Of a stretch of 64,000 bases of DNA, positions 6,772 to 15,218 are shown piece after piece. Each line of letters opens with the position of its first letter. The stretch's first letter is position 1. Source of the stretch: Robiginitomaculum sp. GTDB taxonomy: Bacteria; Pseudomonadota; Alphaproteobacteria; Caulobacterales; Maricaulaceae. The position numbers and the translations under genes are program-made. The notes below the pieces were generated by a model that ran no database searches, had not been told where the DNA came from, and saw only the letters and a list, made by a program, of their open reading frames with translations. The stretch spans positions 1-64,000 of the forward strand of contig NVXG01000036.1 in assembly GCA_002733805.1 (NCBI GenBank), in the 5' to 3' direction.

Positions 6772-8565
6772 ATGAACCCGTTTGCCGGTCTGACCCAAGA
6801 ATTTCGTTATTTGAGCAGCATGCTCGGCACGGTGAAAAAGCTGGCGCACATTGATCCGGCCTCTGAATTTCTGGTATCCGACGAACTGGAACAGATGGTG
6901 GATGCAAACCGTGACCGCCTCGCCTTTCTGGCCGGTGATACGGCTTGGACCTATGGCGAATTTGATGCCTACGCCAATCGAGTGGCCAATTGGGCGATTG
7001 CCGCCGGATTGGTGCCCGGTGACACCCTCGCCCTTTTTGCACGCAACCGTTTGGAATATGTGGCCATCTGGTTTGGCTTATCCAAAGTCGGTGTGATGGC
7101 CGCTTTGGTCAATGACCAATTGTCCGGCAAGGGATTGGCCCATTGTCTGCAAGTGGCGGACAGCAAGCTGGTTTTGTGTGAACCGGAGCTATTCCCAGCC
7201 ATGGCCGCAGCCGAAGCCTATTTGCCCAAACCTTTACCACTTTGGAGCTTTGACGGCCAACTGGAAGGATGCCGCGATTTTGCAGCGGCGCTGGCTTCCG
7301 CATCCGACCAACGCCCGGATCGCTCGTTACGCGCCGGGATCAAGGCCCGCGAAACCCTGCTCAAAATGTTTACCTCCGGCACGACCGGCATGCCCAAATC
7401 CGTATTGGTCTCCCATGTACGGGCCCAACGCTACATGCACTCATTTGGTGCAGCGACCGGGGCCAACTCGAACGACCGAATGATGATGGTTCTACCGATG
7501 TATCATGCCACTGGTGGATTGTGCGGGGTTGGCACCGCTCTGATGAGTGGTGGCGCAGTGATCGTTGAAACCGGATTTTCAGCCCGTAACTTTTGGCAGA
7601 GGGCAACCGATCAAGGTGCAACCCTGTTTACCTATGTCGGAGAGATTTGCCGGTTTTTGGTCAATACCAAGCCGGGTCCAGCCGATCGCACCCATAAGAT
7701 CCGCGCCATGTTGGGCAATGGCCTGCGTCCCGAAGTGTGGACCGAGTTTCAGGAACGGTTCGGCGTAAAAACCATTGCCGAATTTTATGGCTCGACCGAG
7801 GGAAATGTTGGCCTGATGAATGCCGACGGACAGGTCGGGGCAATGGGCCGTATTCCGTGGTTTGTCAAAAAGGCTTTTAATTTGGAGCTGGTGACTCATG
7901 ACTTTGAAACCGGCGATGTTTTACGTGATACAAATGGGCTTTGCACAAACGTAGAAACCGGGGAGGCCGGAGAGGCCATCGGTCGGATCGACCCCGATGA
8001 CCCGCGCTTTTTATTTGAAGGTTATGGCAATGCCAAAGACACAAAACAAAAAATCTTGCACGATGTTTTTGTGCCGGGAGATCGGTATTTTCGCACGGGC
8101 GATTTGATGCGCCGTGACAAAAAAGCCTATTACTATTTTGTCGACCGGATTGGCGACACCTTTCGCTGGATGGCCCAAAATGTTGCCACCGGCGAAGTCG
8201 CCGCCGTATTGGGCAGTTTTCCGGGAGTGCAAACCGCCAATGTGTACGGGGTGGAAGTACCCAATTGTGATGGGCGAGCCGGCATGGCCGCCTTGGCATT
8301 GGATCGTCCGTTTGATGGAAAAGCCCTGTATCGCTGGCTGGAGCCACAATTGCCGGTTTATGCCCGTCCGCTTTTCTTGCGACTGGTGACGGATACCAAC
8401 ACAACCGGCACCTTCAAATTCAAAAAAACCGAACTGGTCGCCGACGGGTTTGCCTTGAGCAAGGTACCAGACCCATTGTTTGTGCTGGATAAAATCCAAA
8501 ACGCCTATGTGCGACTGACCCAAAAGCTGGAACAGGAGATTATCGCCGGGTCGGTTCGTTTCTAG
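6772..8565 (+). CDS. Long-chain fatty acyl-CoA synthetase (FATP/very-long-chain type)
   Basis: Activates long-chain fatty acids to acyl-CoA through an acyl-adenylate. The 597-aa protein carries the AMP-binding P-loop TSGTTGMPK at 201-209, the EFYGSTEGN motif, the RTGD motif (FRTGDLMRRD) and a late DTFRWMAQNVATGEV segment. These are features of the FATP/VLCS branch rather than classic FadD. The ATG at 6772 follows GAGAGAGAG. The gene stands alone, preceded by an intrinsic terminator. The role in fatty-acid uptake or storage-lipid use is inferred from the family. Confidence 0.9.
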   Translation: MNPFAGLTQEFRYLSSMLGTVKKLAHIDPASEFLVSDELEQMVDANRDRLAFLAGDTAWTYGEFDAYANRVANWAIAAGLVPGDTLALFARNRLEYVAIWFGLSKVGVMAALVNDQLSGKGLAHCLQVADSKLVLCEPELFPAMAAAEAYLPKPLPLWSFDGQLEGCRDFAAALASASDQRPDRSLRAGIKARETLLKMFTSGTTGMPKSVLVSHVRAQRYMHSFGAATGANSNDRMMMVLPMYHATGGLCGVGTALMSGGAVIVETGFSARNFWQRATDQGATLFTYVGEICRFLVNTKPGPADRTHKIRAMLGNGLRPEVWTEFQERFGVKTIAEFYGSTEGNVGLMNADGQVGAMGRIPWFVKKAFNLELVTHDFETGDVLRDTNGLCTNVETGEAGEAIGRIDPDDPRFLFEGYGNAKDTKQKILHDVFVPGDRYFRTGDLMRRDKKAYYYFVDRIGDTFRWMAQNVATGEVAAVLGSFPGVQTANVYGVEVPNCDGRAGMAALALDRPFDGKALYRWLEPQLPVYARPLFLRLVTDTNTTGTFKFKKTELVADGFALSKVPDPLFVLDKIQNAYVRLTQKLEQEIIAGSVRF

Positions 8566-8681
8566 CGGCCATTTTTGCCGATCCCCTTCGCGGCACCACC
8601 ACAAAAACTGCTATAAAAACAAAGTTTTAGCTTTGGCGCATGACTTGCTAGTGCAATTAGCAGATAGCAAGAGGCGCACCC

Positions 8682-8903
8682 ATGCAAAAATCACAAATCA
8701 CCCCGGACGAGCTGAAATACATCGCATGGATTTTGGTCGACCGGCATGGGGATAAGGCGTTTGACTTGGCTGGACACGCAATTGCCGAAATGCGCGAATG
8801 TGGAGACAACCGGCGAACTGACGCATGGCTGGCTTTGCAATCAGTGATCGGCGATGCACTGGGTGGTCAAATATCCAGAGCCAAGCCGCTGACCTTGCAT
8901 TAG
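8682..8903 (+). CDS. Small conserved-looking protein (73 aa)
   Basis: The 73-aa product, rich in Ala, Asp and Ile, has no signal peptide or membrane segment. An N-terminal helix-forming stretch (TPDELKYIAWILVDRHG) is followed by a second helix with a Met-Arg-Glu-Cys sequence. The ATG follows AGAGGCG. Small proteins of this sort occur in alphaproteobacteria, but I do not recognise a named family. It lies between the acyl-CoA synthetase and a repeat-containing gap. Confidence 0.6.
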   Translation: MQKSQITPDELKYIAWILVDRHGDKAFDLAGHAIAEMRECGDNRRTDAWLALQSVIGDALGGQISRAKPLTLH

Positions 8904-8944
8904 GGCACGTCACTTCTAATAGGCACCACCTTCGCCTGTCATTG

Positions 8945-9032
8945 CACGGCTTGTCCGGGCAACCCAGCAGGCTTAACTACGCAAAATACAATGATAATTG
9001 CAACATGGACTGGATCACCCGGACAAGCCGTG
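8945..9032. repeat. 15-bp inverted repeat flanking an AT-rich spacer
   Basis: CACGGCTTGTCCGGG (8945-8959) is perfectly complementary to CCCGGACAAGCCGTG (9018-9032), with 58 bases between. The arm resembles the CCCGGACAAGCCGGG-type intergenic repeats of alphaproteobacteria. The spacer is AT-rich and has no open frame. This looks like two repeat arms or a very small non-coding element. Confidence 0.7.
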
Positions 9033-9120
9033 TGATGATAATAAGGTACAGGCATTCGCAATACGCTCTAGCGCCAGAACCAGCCCTTGCCGGGCGCAGT
9101 ACAATCTCTACATTGCCCTG

Positions 9121-10059
9121 ATGGTTCAACGCGTCTTTGATCTGTTTAACGGAGCTTTTGCTCAGCTGAATGACAATATCAGCGAGCGAACCATTTTAAT
9201 GGCGCGAAGTGCCATGACGTCATCCAAACAAAAAATGGAAAAGCCAGCGCCGCAAATGGCCGATGTGCGAGACCTCGCCATTGCCGGGCCAGACAGCATC
9301 CTACCCGCCCGGCTGTATACGCCGATGGCAGCCGGTCATGCACCGGGGCCGGGTTTGGTGTTTTTTCATGGCGGCGGATTTTTGGTTGGCGATCTGGATG
9401 GCTATGACAATGCTTGTCGCCGGCTAGCTGCATCAGCGCGTATAAGAGTGCTCAGCGTCGAATATCGACTTGGGCCCGAACATCCATTTCCGGCGGCCCA
9501 TGATGATGCCAAGGCGGCATTGCTCCATGTTCTGGAAACAGCGACAAAATACGGAATGGACCCGGATCAAATATCGGTCGGTGGCGACAGCGCTGGCGGA
9601 ACTCTTAGCGCATGGTTGGCCCAATGGGCCAATGAGCAACGTATTTCATTGCAAAGCCAATTGCTGCTATTTCCCTTACTGCAATTAGCTGGAAGCCAAG
9701 CAAATAAGCAAAAATCGGTCGATGATCATATTTTGGGCAAACCGGCGCTGCGAGCCATCCGCAAGCATTTTGTAGCTGGAGCTGATTTGAATGATGCTCG
9801 GCTGTCACCCTTGTTCGGGACAAAAACATCCAGCTTGGCCCCGGCATTGATTATCACCTGCGGACTGGACCCGTTGCGGGTTGAGGGAACAGCCTATGGC
9901 GATATGTTGCGCGGCCTTGGCGTTCGGATCGAATTGTTGCATTTCAAAATGATGCCGCATGGCTATATCAACCTGACCGCTTTGGTCCCCGGCGCAGAAG
10001 CCGCCAGCTTGGACGCCTTTGAGGCCTATGGACGATTTGTCGGGACATTATCCAGCTAG
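9121..10059 (+). CDS. Alpha/beta hydrolase, hormone-sensitive lipase family
   Basis: A 312-aa esterase/lipase of the HSL group. The oxyanion motif HGGGF begins at His83, the nucleophile motif GDSAGG has Ser157, and Asp250 (GLDPLR) and His280 (MPHGY) complete the triad. It hydrolyses short- to medium-chain esters; the substrate is unknown. Start: the frame is open back to 8998, but that stretch lies in repeat DNA, so the ATG at 9121 is preferred although its ribosome-binding site is weak. No signal peptide is seen, so it is probably cytoplasmic. Confidence 0.85.
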   Translation: MVQRVFDLFNGAFAQLNDNISERTILMARSAMTSSKQKMEKPAPQMADVRDLAIAGPDSILPARLYTPMAAGHAPGPGLVFFHGGGFLVGDLDGYDNACRRLAASARIRVLSVEYRLGPEHPFPAAHDDAKAALLHVLETATKYGMDPDQISVGGDSAGGTLSAWLAQWANEQRISLQSQLLLFPLLQLAGSQANKQKSVDDHILGKPALRAIRKHFVAGADLNDARLSPLFGTKTSSLAPALIITCGLDPLRVEGTAYGDMLRGLGVRIELLHFKMMPHGYINLTALVPGAEAASLDAFEAYGRFVGTLSS

Positions 10060-10136
10060 TTTCTGGTTTTGGCGCAGGTTTCGCGGTACATATTTTGCAT
10101 CACCTTCTATTCCCTGTGTGTTTTTAGGAAAAACCA

Positions 10137-11135
10137 ATGCGTTTTCTCGGATTATTATTGGTACTTGTCGCGATTCTGGCCGCTGGCATCTGGATGTTTC
10201 GAACCCCGGATTCTGATATTGCCGAACTGGAAGCCAAATATGGCGGCCCCCCATCGCAATTCATCACCTTGCCTTTGGGCGAGCGGGTGCATATCCGCGA
10301 TCAAGGTAATCCAGCCGGTCGGACACTGGTTCTACTACACGGTTCATCGGCATCCCTGCACACCTGGGAGCCATGGGTCGCTCTGCTTGGCGATGAGTTT
10401 CGGATCATCACATTGGATCTACCCGGCCATGGGCTGACCGGGCCAGTACCCGGTTGCGATTATTCGGTAGAATGCGCCGTGCGACTGGTCGATGATCTGG
10501 TTGAATATCTCGGGCTGGATCATTTCGTGATCGGCGGCAATTCGTTTGGTGGCAATGTTTCATGGCGCTATGCGCTGGCGCACGGCACCAAGGTAGACGG
10601 ACTGATCTTATCGGACGCCGGCGGGGGTCCCAATTTGAACCCGGCACCTTTGACCTTGGCCTTTCGTCTGGCTGGTATTCCGGTGGTCAACCATTTACTC
10701 GAACTGTTCACGCCCCGATCTATGGTCAAGCAAGGCATAGAAGATGCAACCAGCGTGGAAGGGTTTGCCACCGAAGAGAAGATTGATCGCTATTGGCTGC
10801 TCAGTCGTCGCCCCGGCAATCGCACCGCCATGCGGATGCGCTTTACCGTACCCGAATATAGCGGATTATATCATGACCAATTGGCTGAACTGGATATTCC
10901 CACCTTAATTATTTGGGGTCGTGAAGACGGGTTCGTTGATCTGGCCGATGGCGAATGGTTCGGACGAACCATTCCCGGAGCTATCATGTCGATTTATGAC
11001 GGGGTTGGGCATTTACCGATGGCCGAAGTGCCCGAATTAAGCGCGGCTGACACTCGTACCTTTTTGCAAGGCCTGCCAACGTTGGCTACGGAACCCGCCA
11101 CAATTCAAGAAGTTGCACCGGCGAATGCCGGTTAA
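10137..11135 (+). CDS. Alpha/beta hydrolase, membrane-anchored
   Basis: A 332-aa protein with an N-terminal hydrophobic helix (about 3-20) that anchors or exports it, then an alpha/beta-hydrolase fold. Visible are the oxyanion HGSS motif at 68-71, nucleophile Ser136 in GNSFGG, Asp264 in GREDGF and His292 in GVGHLP. The family includes esterases, epoxide hydrolases and C-C hydrolases; the reaction cannot be chosen from sequence. Its 3' end overlaps the start of selO by 11 bases, so the two are likely cotranscribed. Confidence 0.83.
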   Translation: MRFLGLLLVLVAILAAGIWMFRTPDSDIAELEAKYGGPPSQFITLPLGERVHIRDQGNPAGRTLVLLHGSSASLHTWEPWVALLGDEFRIITLDLPGHGLTGPVPGCDYSVECAVRLVDDLVEYLGLDHFVIGGNSFGGNVSWRYALAHGTKVDGLILSDAGGGPNLNPAPLTLAFRLAGIPVVNHLLELFTPRSMVKQGIEDATSVEGFATEEKIDRYWLLSRRPGNRTAMRMRFTVPEYSGLYHDQLAELDIPTLIIWGREDGFVDLADGEWFGRTIPGAIMSIYDGVGHLPMAEVPELSAADTRTFLQGLPTLATEPATIQEVAPANAG

Positions 11136-12537
11136 CGGCGCTTACCAACCCACGCCGGTTTTTGATCAACTGGGTTCGCAATTTGGCGACCCGGTTGAAG
11201 CGGCCGAATTTACCAAACTAAACCTGCGTTACTTTAATGATGCGGCCGCAAAAACAATTGGGCTGGACAATCTGGAGCCGCACGAAAAGGTGGATCATTT
11301 TGCCCACTTTGTACCGCTACCCGACAATTTACAGCAATCCTTGGCGTTGCGCTATCACGGCCATCAATTTCGAAATTATAACCCGGACCTTGGTGACGGT
11401 CGGGGATTTTTATTTGCCCAACTTACCGACAGCCAAAACCGCTTACTTGATCTGGGTACCAAAGGGTCGGGACAAACCCCATGGTCGCGGGCCGGGGATG
11501 GTCGTTTGACCCTAAAGGGCGCGGTGCGCGAAATCCTAGCCACCGAAATGCTGACGGCACTTGGGGTGAATACCTCGCAAACCTTCTGCGTGTTTGAAAC
11601 CGGCGAGCCCTTGATGCGAAGTGACGAACCCAGTCCGGCCCGTAGCGCCGTACTGACCCGGTTGTCGCACTCGCATATCCGCTTTGGCACATTTCAACGT
11701 TTGGCTTATTTGGGGCAAGCCGACCAAATGGCCGAATTGTTGGCCCATATTGCCGAACACTACATGCCAGACTTGGTTGGCTTGCCCGTGGCCGAACAAG
11801 CGGTTCAGTTTCTGAGCCGCAATGCCAAATCAACCGCCTTGATGTGTGCCAGTTGGATGGCTGCCGGCTTTGTGCATGGGGTGCTCAATACCGATAATAT
11901 GAACATCAATGGCGAGAGCTTTGATTATGGACCTTGGCGGTTTCTACCCCGGTTTGAGCCAGAATTTACCGCCGCCTATTTTGACCAACAAGGTCTATAT
12001 GCCTATGGACGACAGCCCGAAGCCGTCAGTTGGAATTTGGCCCGGCTCGGCGAAGCCTTGAGCTTGTTGGCCCCGGTTGAAACCTTACAAGCTGCCCATG
12101 CCAGTTTTTCTGATCATTGGCAAAGCGCCCTGCCCGCCGCCTTTTTACGACGGCTTGGCTTGCGCTCTACCGGTCAGGAAAACGATCTGGAATTTGTCAA
12201 AACTCTGACCCAAGCCTTGCACGAAACGCAAGTTTCATTTGATGGGTTTTTCTTTGACTGGTTTGGCGGGGATGAAGCCCGCGCCCTGACCCGGCCCAAT
12301 CTGGCTCACTACCAAGGTCAGGCTTTTGCGCCCTTGGCCAATTGCCTCAAAAACTACGAGCCGATTGATTCGGCGCGAGTGTCGAAGCTGTGGTTTCAGC
12401 GCGAAACACCAGAAACTTTGGTCATTGAGGAGGTCGAAAACCTGTGGAAACCAATCGCCGAGCATGATGATTGGGGATTATTCGATCAAAAAATCAAGGC
12501 TTTACGTCAAATGGGCGACGCCCTGTCAATTGCCTGA
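11125..12537 (+). CDS. selO: Protein adenylyltransferase SelO (YdiU/UPF0061)
   Basis: A pseudokinase-fold enzyme that transfers AMP from ATP to Ser, Thr or Tyr of proteins and is linked to redox stress. At 470 aa it has family length. Visible motifs are RYHGHQF, DLGTKGSGQTPWSR with Lys113, KGAVREIL with Glu136, the catalytic-loop HGVLNTDNMN (251-260) and the DYG triplet with Asp267, which replaces kinase DFG. The ATG at 11125 overlaps the end of the preceding hydrolase; a TTG at 11113 is also open. There is no C-terminal selenocysteine or Cys-rich end, as in most bacterial members. Confidence 0.93.
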   Translation: MPVNGAYQPTPVFDQLGSQFGDPVEAAEFTKLNLRYFNDAAAKTIGLDNLEPHEKVDHFAHFVPLPDNLQQSLALRYHGHQFRNYNPDLGDGRGFLFAQLTDSQNRLLDLGTKGSGQTPWSRAGDGRLTLKGAVREILATEMLTALGVNTSQTFCVFETGEPLMRSDEPSPARSAVLTRLSHSHIRFGTFQRLAYLGQADQMAELLAHIAEHYMPDLVGLPVAEQAVQFLSRNAKSTALMCASWMAAGFVHGVLNTDNMNINGESFDYGPWRFLPRFEPEFTAAYFDQQGLYAYGRQPEAVSWNLARLGEALSLLAPVETLQAAHASFSDHWQSALPAAFLRRLGLRSTGQENDLEFVKTLTQALHETQVSFDGFFFDWFGGDEARALTRPNLAHYQGQAFAPLANCLKNYEPIDSARVSKLWFQRETPETLVIEEVENLWKPIAEHDDWGLFDQKIKALRQMGDALSIA

Positions 12538-12620
12538 ACCTCGCGTTCATTCTGGTTTCAGGTCACATGGTCCAGTTTTGATCCTGCCGAGGGACTTCTT
12601 CTTGAGACGGGAGTCCAGAC

Positions 12621-13088
12621 ATGAATACCAAATTAGCCAAACAAGGCCTTGTTGCCTTGCTTACTTTCACCGCTTTGACATTGGCTGCACCAGCCATGGC
12701 CGGGCACAACAATTACGCCAATCAAGGCAAATACAAAAATATGCAAACCCAGAACTATTCCGGGAATTCGTACAATCGCGAACATAATCGGTCGCATAAC
12801 CGCAATGACAATCGTCATCGCGGATGGAACCGGGGTAACAATCGTGGCAGTCATTACGGCCATGATTATCGTGTCCCGCGTTCGTGGCGACAGGTGCGCG
12901 GCACCATTATCAAAGTTGGTCGCGGTGCGTATTCCAATTGTTTCCGGGTCAAGCGCCAAGGCCGCTATCAAGGCTCACCTGCCATCGTTACCGTGCGCTA
13001 TTGCGAAGACATGTACGGACAGCCAAAGTTCCAACGCGGCACCAAACGGTTAATCCGCTACACACGCCCTGCGTATTATAGCTGGTAA
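12621..13088 (+). CDS. Secreted Asn/His/Arg-rich protein of unknown function
   Basis: The 155-aa precursor has a clear Sec signal peptide (about 1-27, ending APAMA). It then has a low-complexity segment (about 28-88) rich in Asn, Arg, His, Gly and Tyr with NRxHN-like repeats. A compact C-terminal domain follows, with two cysteines (SNCFRV and VRYCED) that could form a disulfide. Similar layouts occur in periplasmic metal-binding or RcnB-like proteins, but I do not recognise a family. His clusters suggest metal binding, which is inference. The ATG follows GAGACGGGAG. A terminator follows the gene. Confidence 0.7.
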   Translation: MNTKLAKQGLVALLTFTALTLAAPAMAGHNNYANQGKYKNMQTQNYSGNSYNREHNRSHNRNDNRHRGWNRGNNRGSHYGHDYRVPRSWRQVRGTIIKVGRGAYSNCFRVKRQGRYQGSPAIVTVRYCEDMYGQPKFQRGTKRLIRYTRPAYYSW

Positions 13089-13109
13089 AGCAGTGCCGAA
13101 ACCAAAAGA

Positions 13110-13141
13110 AAAGCGGCTAAGGAATTCCTTGGCCGCTTTTT
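13110..13141. terminator. Bidirectional intrinsic terminator
   Basis: The 13-bp stem AAAGCGGCTAAGG / CCTTGGCCGCTTT (13110-13139) contains one wobble pair and has an AATT loop. T-rich ends lie on both strands. It sits between the convergent secreted-protein gene and the S1/P1 nuclease gene and serves both. Confidence 0.9.
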
Positions 13142-13160
13142 GTTTGTTTAGTGCGGTTCG

Positions 13161-13937
13161 CTATTTCTCGAACAACTCGTTCAAATAGGCTGCCAACCGG
13201 ATACCGGCTTGGCTTAAGCGCTGGTCCAGCTCGGCCTGATGGTCGTAAATATACTGCCAAGACAAGATTTGTTGTTCCGGGTAAATGGTCTCACGCAGCT
13301 CGGCACTTTCAGCGATCCACACCAAGGGATCGGTTTTGGACCAATTCATCACTTGTTCCGGGGTCATTTTTCGATCTAGCCAAGCGGCTTTTTCTGAAAA
13401 GGACAGCCGTTCGCGATTGATGATCAATTCATCCCAGACAAAATGTAAATTGGTCATTTCCTCAAAAAATACCACGTCAAACCGATTGCCACCGCGATCC
13501 TTGCCATTGCCCACATGCAAGGGCTGATGCAGATCGCCGACCAGATGCGCGGTAAAGCGCAAGGCCAGCGCTTTGTCCTCACGGCTGGCCGCCGGATCGC
13601 GCAAGGTTTTGGCAAAGCGCTGCAACGCGGTATAAGCATCGCCTTCCGGCGGCGCGCTGGTCGTCCCATAGGTTACACCCACCGGAACCGTGACATAATG
13701 AAAGACACCCGCCTCTTTACGCCAAAACGGGTCCGGGCTGGCCCGCATGAAATCTGGCCACGGGCCAGCTTCGGCCAGGTCTTCTGTGCCTAAAATGGCT
13801 TGAACTTGCAAGCGGGCTTGATCGCTCAAATGCGAATCAGCAATTTCACCCACCACCCGGTGCCCAGTCGGACCCCACGCAAAAGCTGGCGATGTGCTGA
13901 AAATTACTAATAAAACGGCTGCAAAAAATCTGGACAC
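13161..13937 (-). CDS. S1/P1-type zinc-dependent nuclease, secreted
   Basis: A 258-aa precursor with a signal peptide ending SPAFA. The mature protein then starts WGPTGHRVVGEIA. In the S1/P1 and phospholipase C fold the mature N-terminal Trp and following His bind the zinc cluster. Further zinc ligands are in HLVGDLHQPLHVGN, RGGNRFDVVFF and LHFVWDELI. The enzyme degrades single-stranded nucleic acids in the periplasm or outside. The GTG at 13937 follows AGGGGGGGAC and gives an ordinary signal peptide; the open frame further upstream runs through repeats and is not coding. Confidence 0.9.
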   Translation of the reverse strand: MSRFFAAVLLVIFSTSPAFAWGPTGHRVVGEIADSHLSDQARLQVQAILGTEDLAEAGPWPDFMRASPDPFWRKEAGVFHYVTVPVGVTYGTTSAPPEGDAYTALQRFAKTLRDPAASREDKALALRFTAHLVGDLHQPLHVGNGKDRGGNRFDVVFFEEMTNLHFVWDELIINRERLSFSEKAAWLDRKMTPEQVMNWSKTDPLVWIAESAELRETIYPEQQILSWQYIYDHQAELDQRLSQAGIRLAAYLNELFEK

Positions 13938-14055
13938 GGAAGTCCCCCCCTGACAAATGAATGTCGCCCAACCTAGCAAACCCCACCCCAAGACGAAACA
14001 CCCAGATTGTGAGCGTTTGGCCATGTTTGGGTAACGGGTGCAGCCAGCCTCCGGT

Positions 14056-14074
14056 CCCCGGACTTGATCCGGGG
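14056..14074. repeat. CCCCGG...CCGGGG palindrome
   Basis: CCCCGGACTTGATCCGGGG is a near-perfect palindrome of a kind common between genes in alphaproteobacteria. It has no T run, so it is not a terminator. It is one part of a repeat-filled 308-base gap between the S1/P1 nuclease start and tRNA-Arg. Confidence 0.7.
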
Positions 14075-14099
14075 TCGGGTTTAGGGTTGGTTCCGCTCG

Positions 14100-14139
14100 C
14101 CGATCCTTCGAGGCTGCTTCGCAGCACCTCAGGATGAGG
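14100..14139 (-). repeat. Palindromic repeat copy R4
   Basis: Reverse-orientation copy of the dispersed element, with outer arms ATCCT/AGGAT and inner stem GCTGC-TTC-GCAGC. Read on the minus strand it follows the tRNA-Arg downstream element, as R3 follows the one at tRNA-Leu. Confidence 0.85.
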
Positions 14140-14140
14140 A

Positions 14141-14245
14141 GGACAAGCAAAAACATCCTCAAGTAGCGAGCGCCAGCATCGCGATAGGACCAGCAAAGAT
14201 TTCCTCAAGTAGCGAGGCTTGCCGTCGCGATAGGACAAGCAAAGA
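14141..14245 (-). repeat. 46-bp tandem repeat next to tRNA-Arg (tRNA-downstream element)
   Basis: Two full 46-bp units (14141-14186 and 14187-14232) and a 13-base partial unit run up to the 3' end of tRNA-Arg. Each unit contains CCTCAAGTAGCGAG and TCGCGATAGGAC. On the minus strand the units follow the tRNA CCA directly and align with the element after tRNA-Leu. Confidence 0.8.
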
Positions 14246-14322
14246 TGGTGACCCCGGCGTGATTCGAACACGCGGCCTCCAGATTAGGAATCTGATGCTC
14301 TATCCGGCTGAGCTACGGGGCC
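14246..14322 (-). tRNA. tRNA-Arg (anticodon CCT)
   Basis: A 77-nt tRNA on the minus strand with encoded CCA. Acceptor strands GGCCCCG and CGGGGTC pair with one G-U. The anticodon stem TCAGA/TCTGG encloses loop TTCCTAA, giving CCT for AGG codons. The T loop GTTCGAATC is standard. Confidence 0.96.
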
Positions 14323-14406
14323 ATTGGCTTTGATGGTTTTCCTGCTTACAGGATGGTAAGCCTAGCGCAAAGCCATTAGGGTCGTTGGCGAGAGGGTTTT
14401 GCTAAT

Positions 14407-15204
14407 TTGCCGATCAATCGCCGACATTTTGGCATGGGCGTACTGGCCAGCGGACTGAGCTTGGCACAGGCCGGGTTGGCCCGGTCGCAATCCCCGGCCC
14501 TGACTGATTTTCTGGAACCCGGAACGGTGAGTGATGTTTTAAGTGGTGACAGTTTTGTGCTGGAGGATGGGCGTCAAGTCCGTCTTGCCGGGATCGAAGC
14601 ACCCCGCGCCGCCCAAGGTGAAGCTAGCGCCCAACCATTGAGCCAACTGGCCAGAATAAACTTGCAGGAATTGATCCGAGGCAAGACGGTCAAGTTTGTC
14701 GATCCAGCCCCGGATCGGTTTGGACGGTTGCGGGCTCATGTGTTGTGGGGACGGGAGCAGAATTGGCTACAGGGCGAATTACTGGGGACCGGCATGGCAC
14801 GGGTGCGAACCTGGAACGATGATCAAGCTAGGGCCGAGCAGATGCTGACCACTGAACATACCGCCAGAGCAGCCAAAATCGGCCTTTGGGCCAGAGCATT
14901 TTACGCGGTGCGCGACCCAGAAGCGGTTTCGGCAGCGGTCGGTAGCTACCAGATCGTCGAGGGCGAAGTGGTCGATGCGTCAATTACCAAAAAAATGGTG
15001 TATTTGAATTTTGGGACCGACTGGCGGCGAGATTTTACCGCACAAGCAGACAAGAAAACTGCCAAGCTGTTTGCCAAAGCCGGAATCAATATGGCCGGGT
15101 TATCTGGTGCCATGATCCGGGTGCGCGGCACCATAAGGTATCGCAATGGGCCAATGCTCTGGCTGAACCACCCGGCACAGCTCGAAGTGCTGGCCGGGAG
15201 TTAA
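14407..15204 (+). CDS. Exported thermonuclease (SNase-like) protein
   Basis: A 265-aa protein with a twin-arginine-like signal (INRRHFGMG and a hydrophobic stretch, residues 3-26). A staphylococcal-nuclease domain follows at about 38-160. Residues matching the SNase active site are the Arg of VRLAGIEAP, the Glu of GEASAQ and the Arg of DRFGRLRAHV. The C-terminal ~90 residues form a second OB-like segment. It probably cleaves nucleic acids in the periplasm. The TTG at 14407 is chosen because the RR motif depends on it; the next ATG, at 14434, would remove it. It is convergent with carD. Confidence 0.82.
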   Translation: MPINRRHFGMGVLASGLSLAQAGLARSQSPALTDFLEPGTVSDVLSGDSFVLEDGRQVRLAGIEAPRAAQGEASAQPLSQLARINLQELIRGKTVKFVDPAPDRFGRLRAHVLWGREQNWLQGELLGTGMARVRTWNDDQARAEQMLTTEHTARAAKIGLWARAFYAVRDPEAVSAAVGSYQIVEGEVVDASITKKMVYLNFGTDWRRDFTAQADKKTAKLFAKAGINMAGLSGAMIRVRGTIRYRNGPMLWLNHPAQLEVLAGS

Positions 15205-15218
15205 GCAAAAGCGTTGGC

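Noticed and set aside
13938-14162. Long open frame extending the S1/P1 nuclease gene upstream to 14162
   Set aside because: The extension runs through the CCCCGG palindrome and repeat R4; the GTG at 13937 has a good ribosome-binding site and a normal signal peptide.
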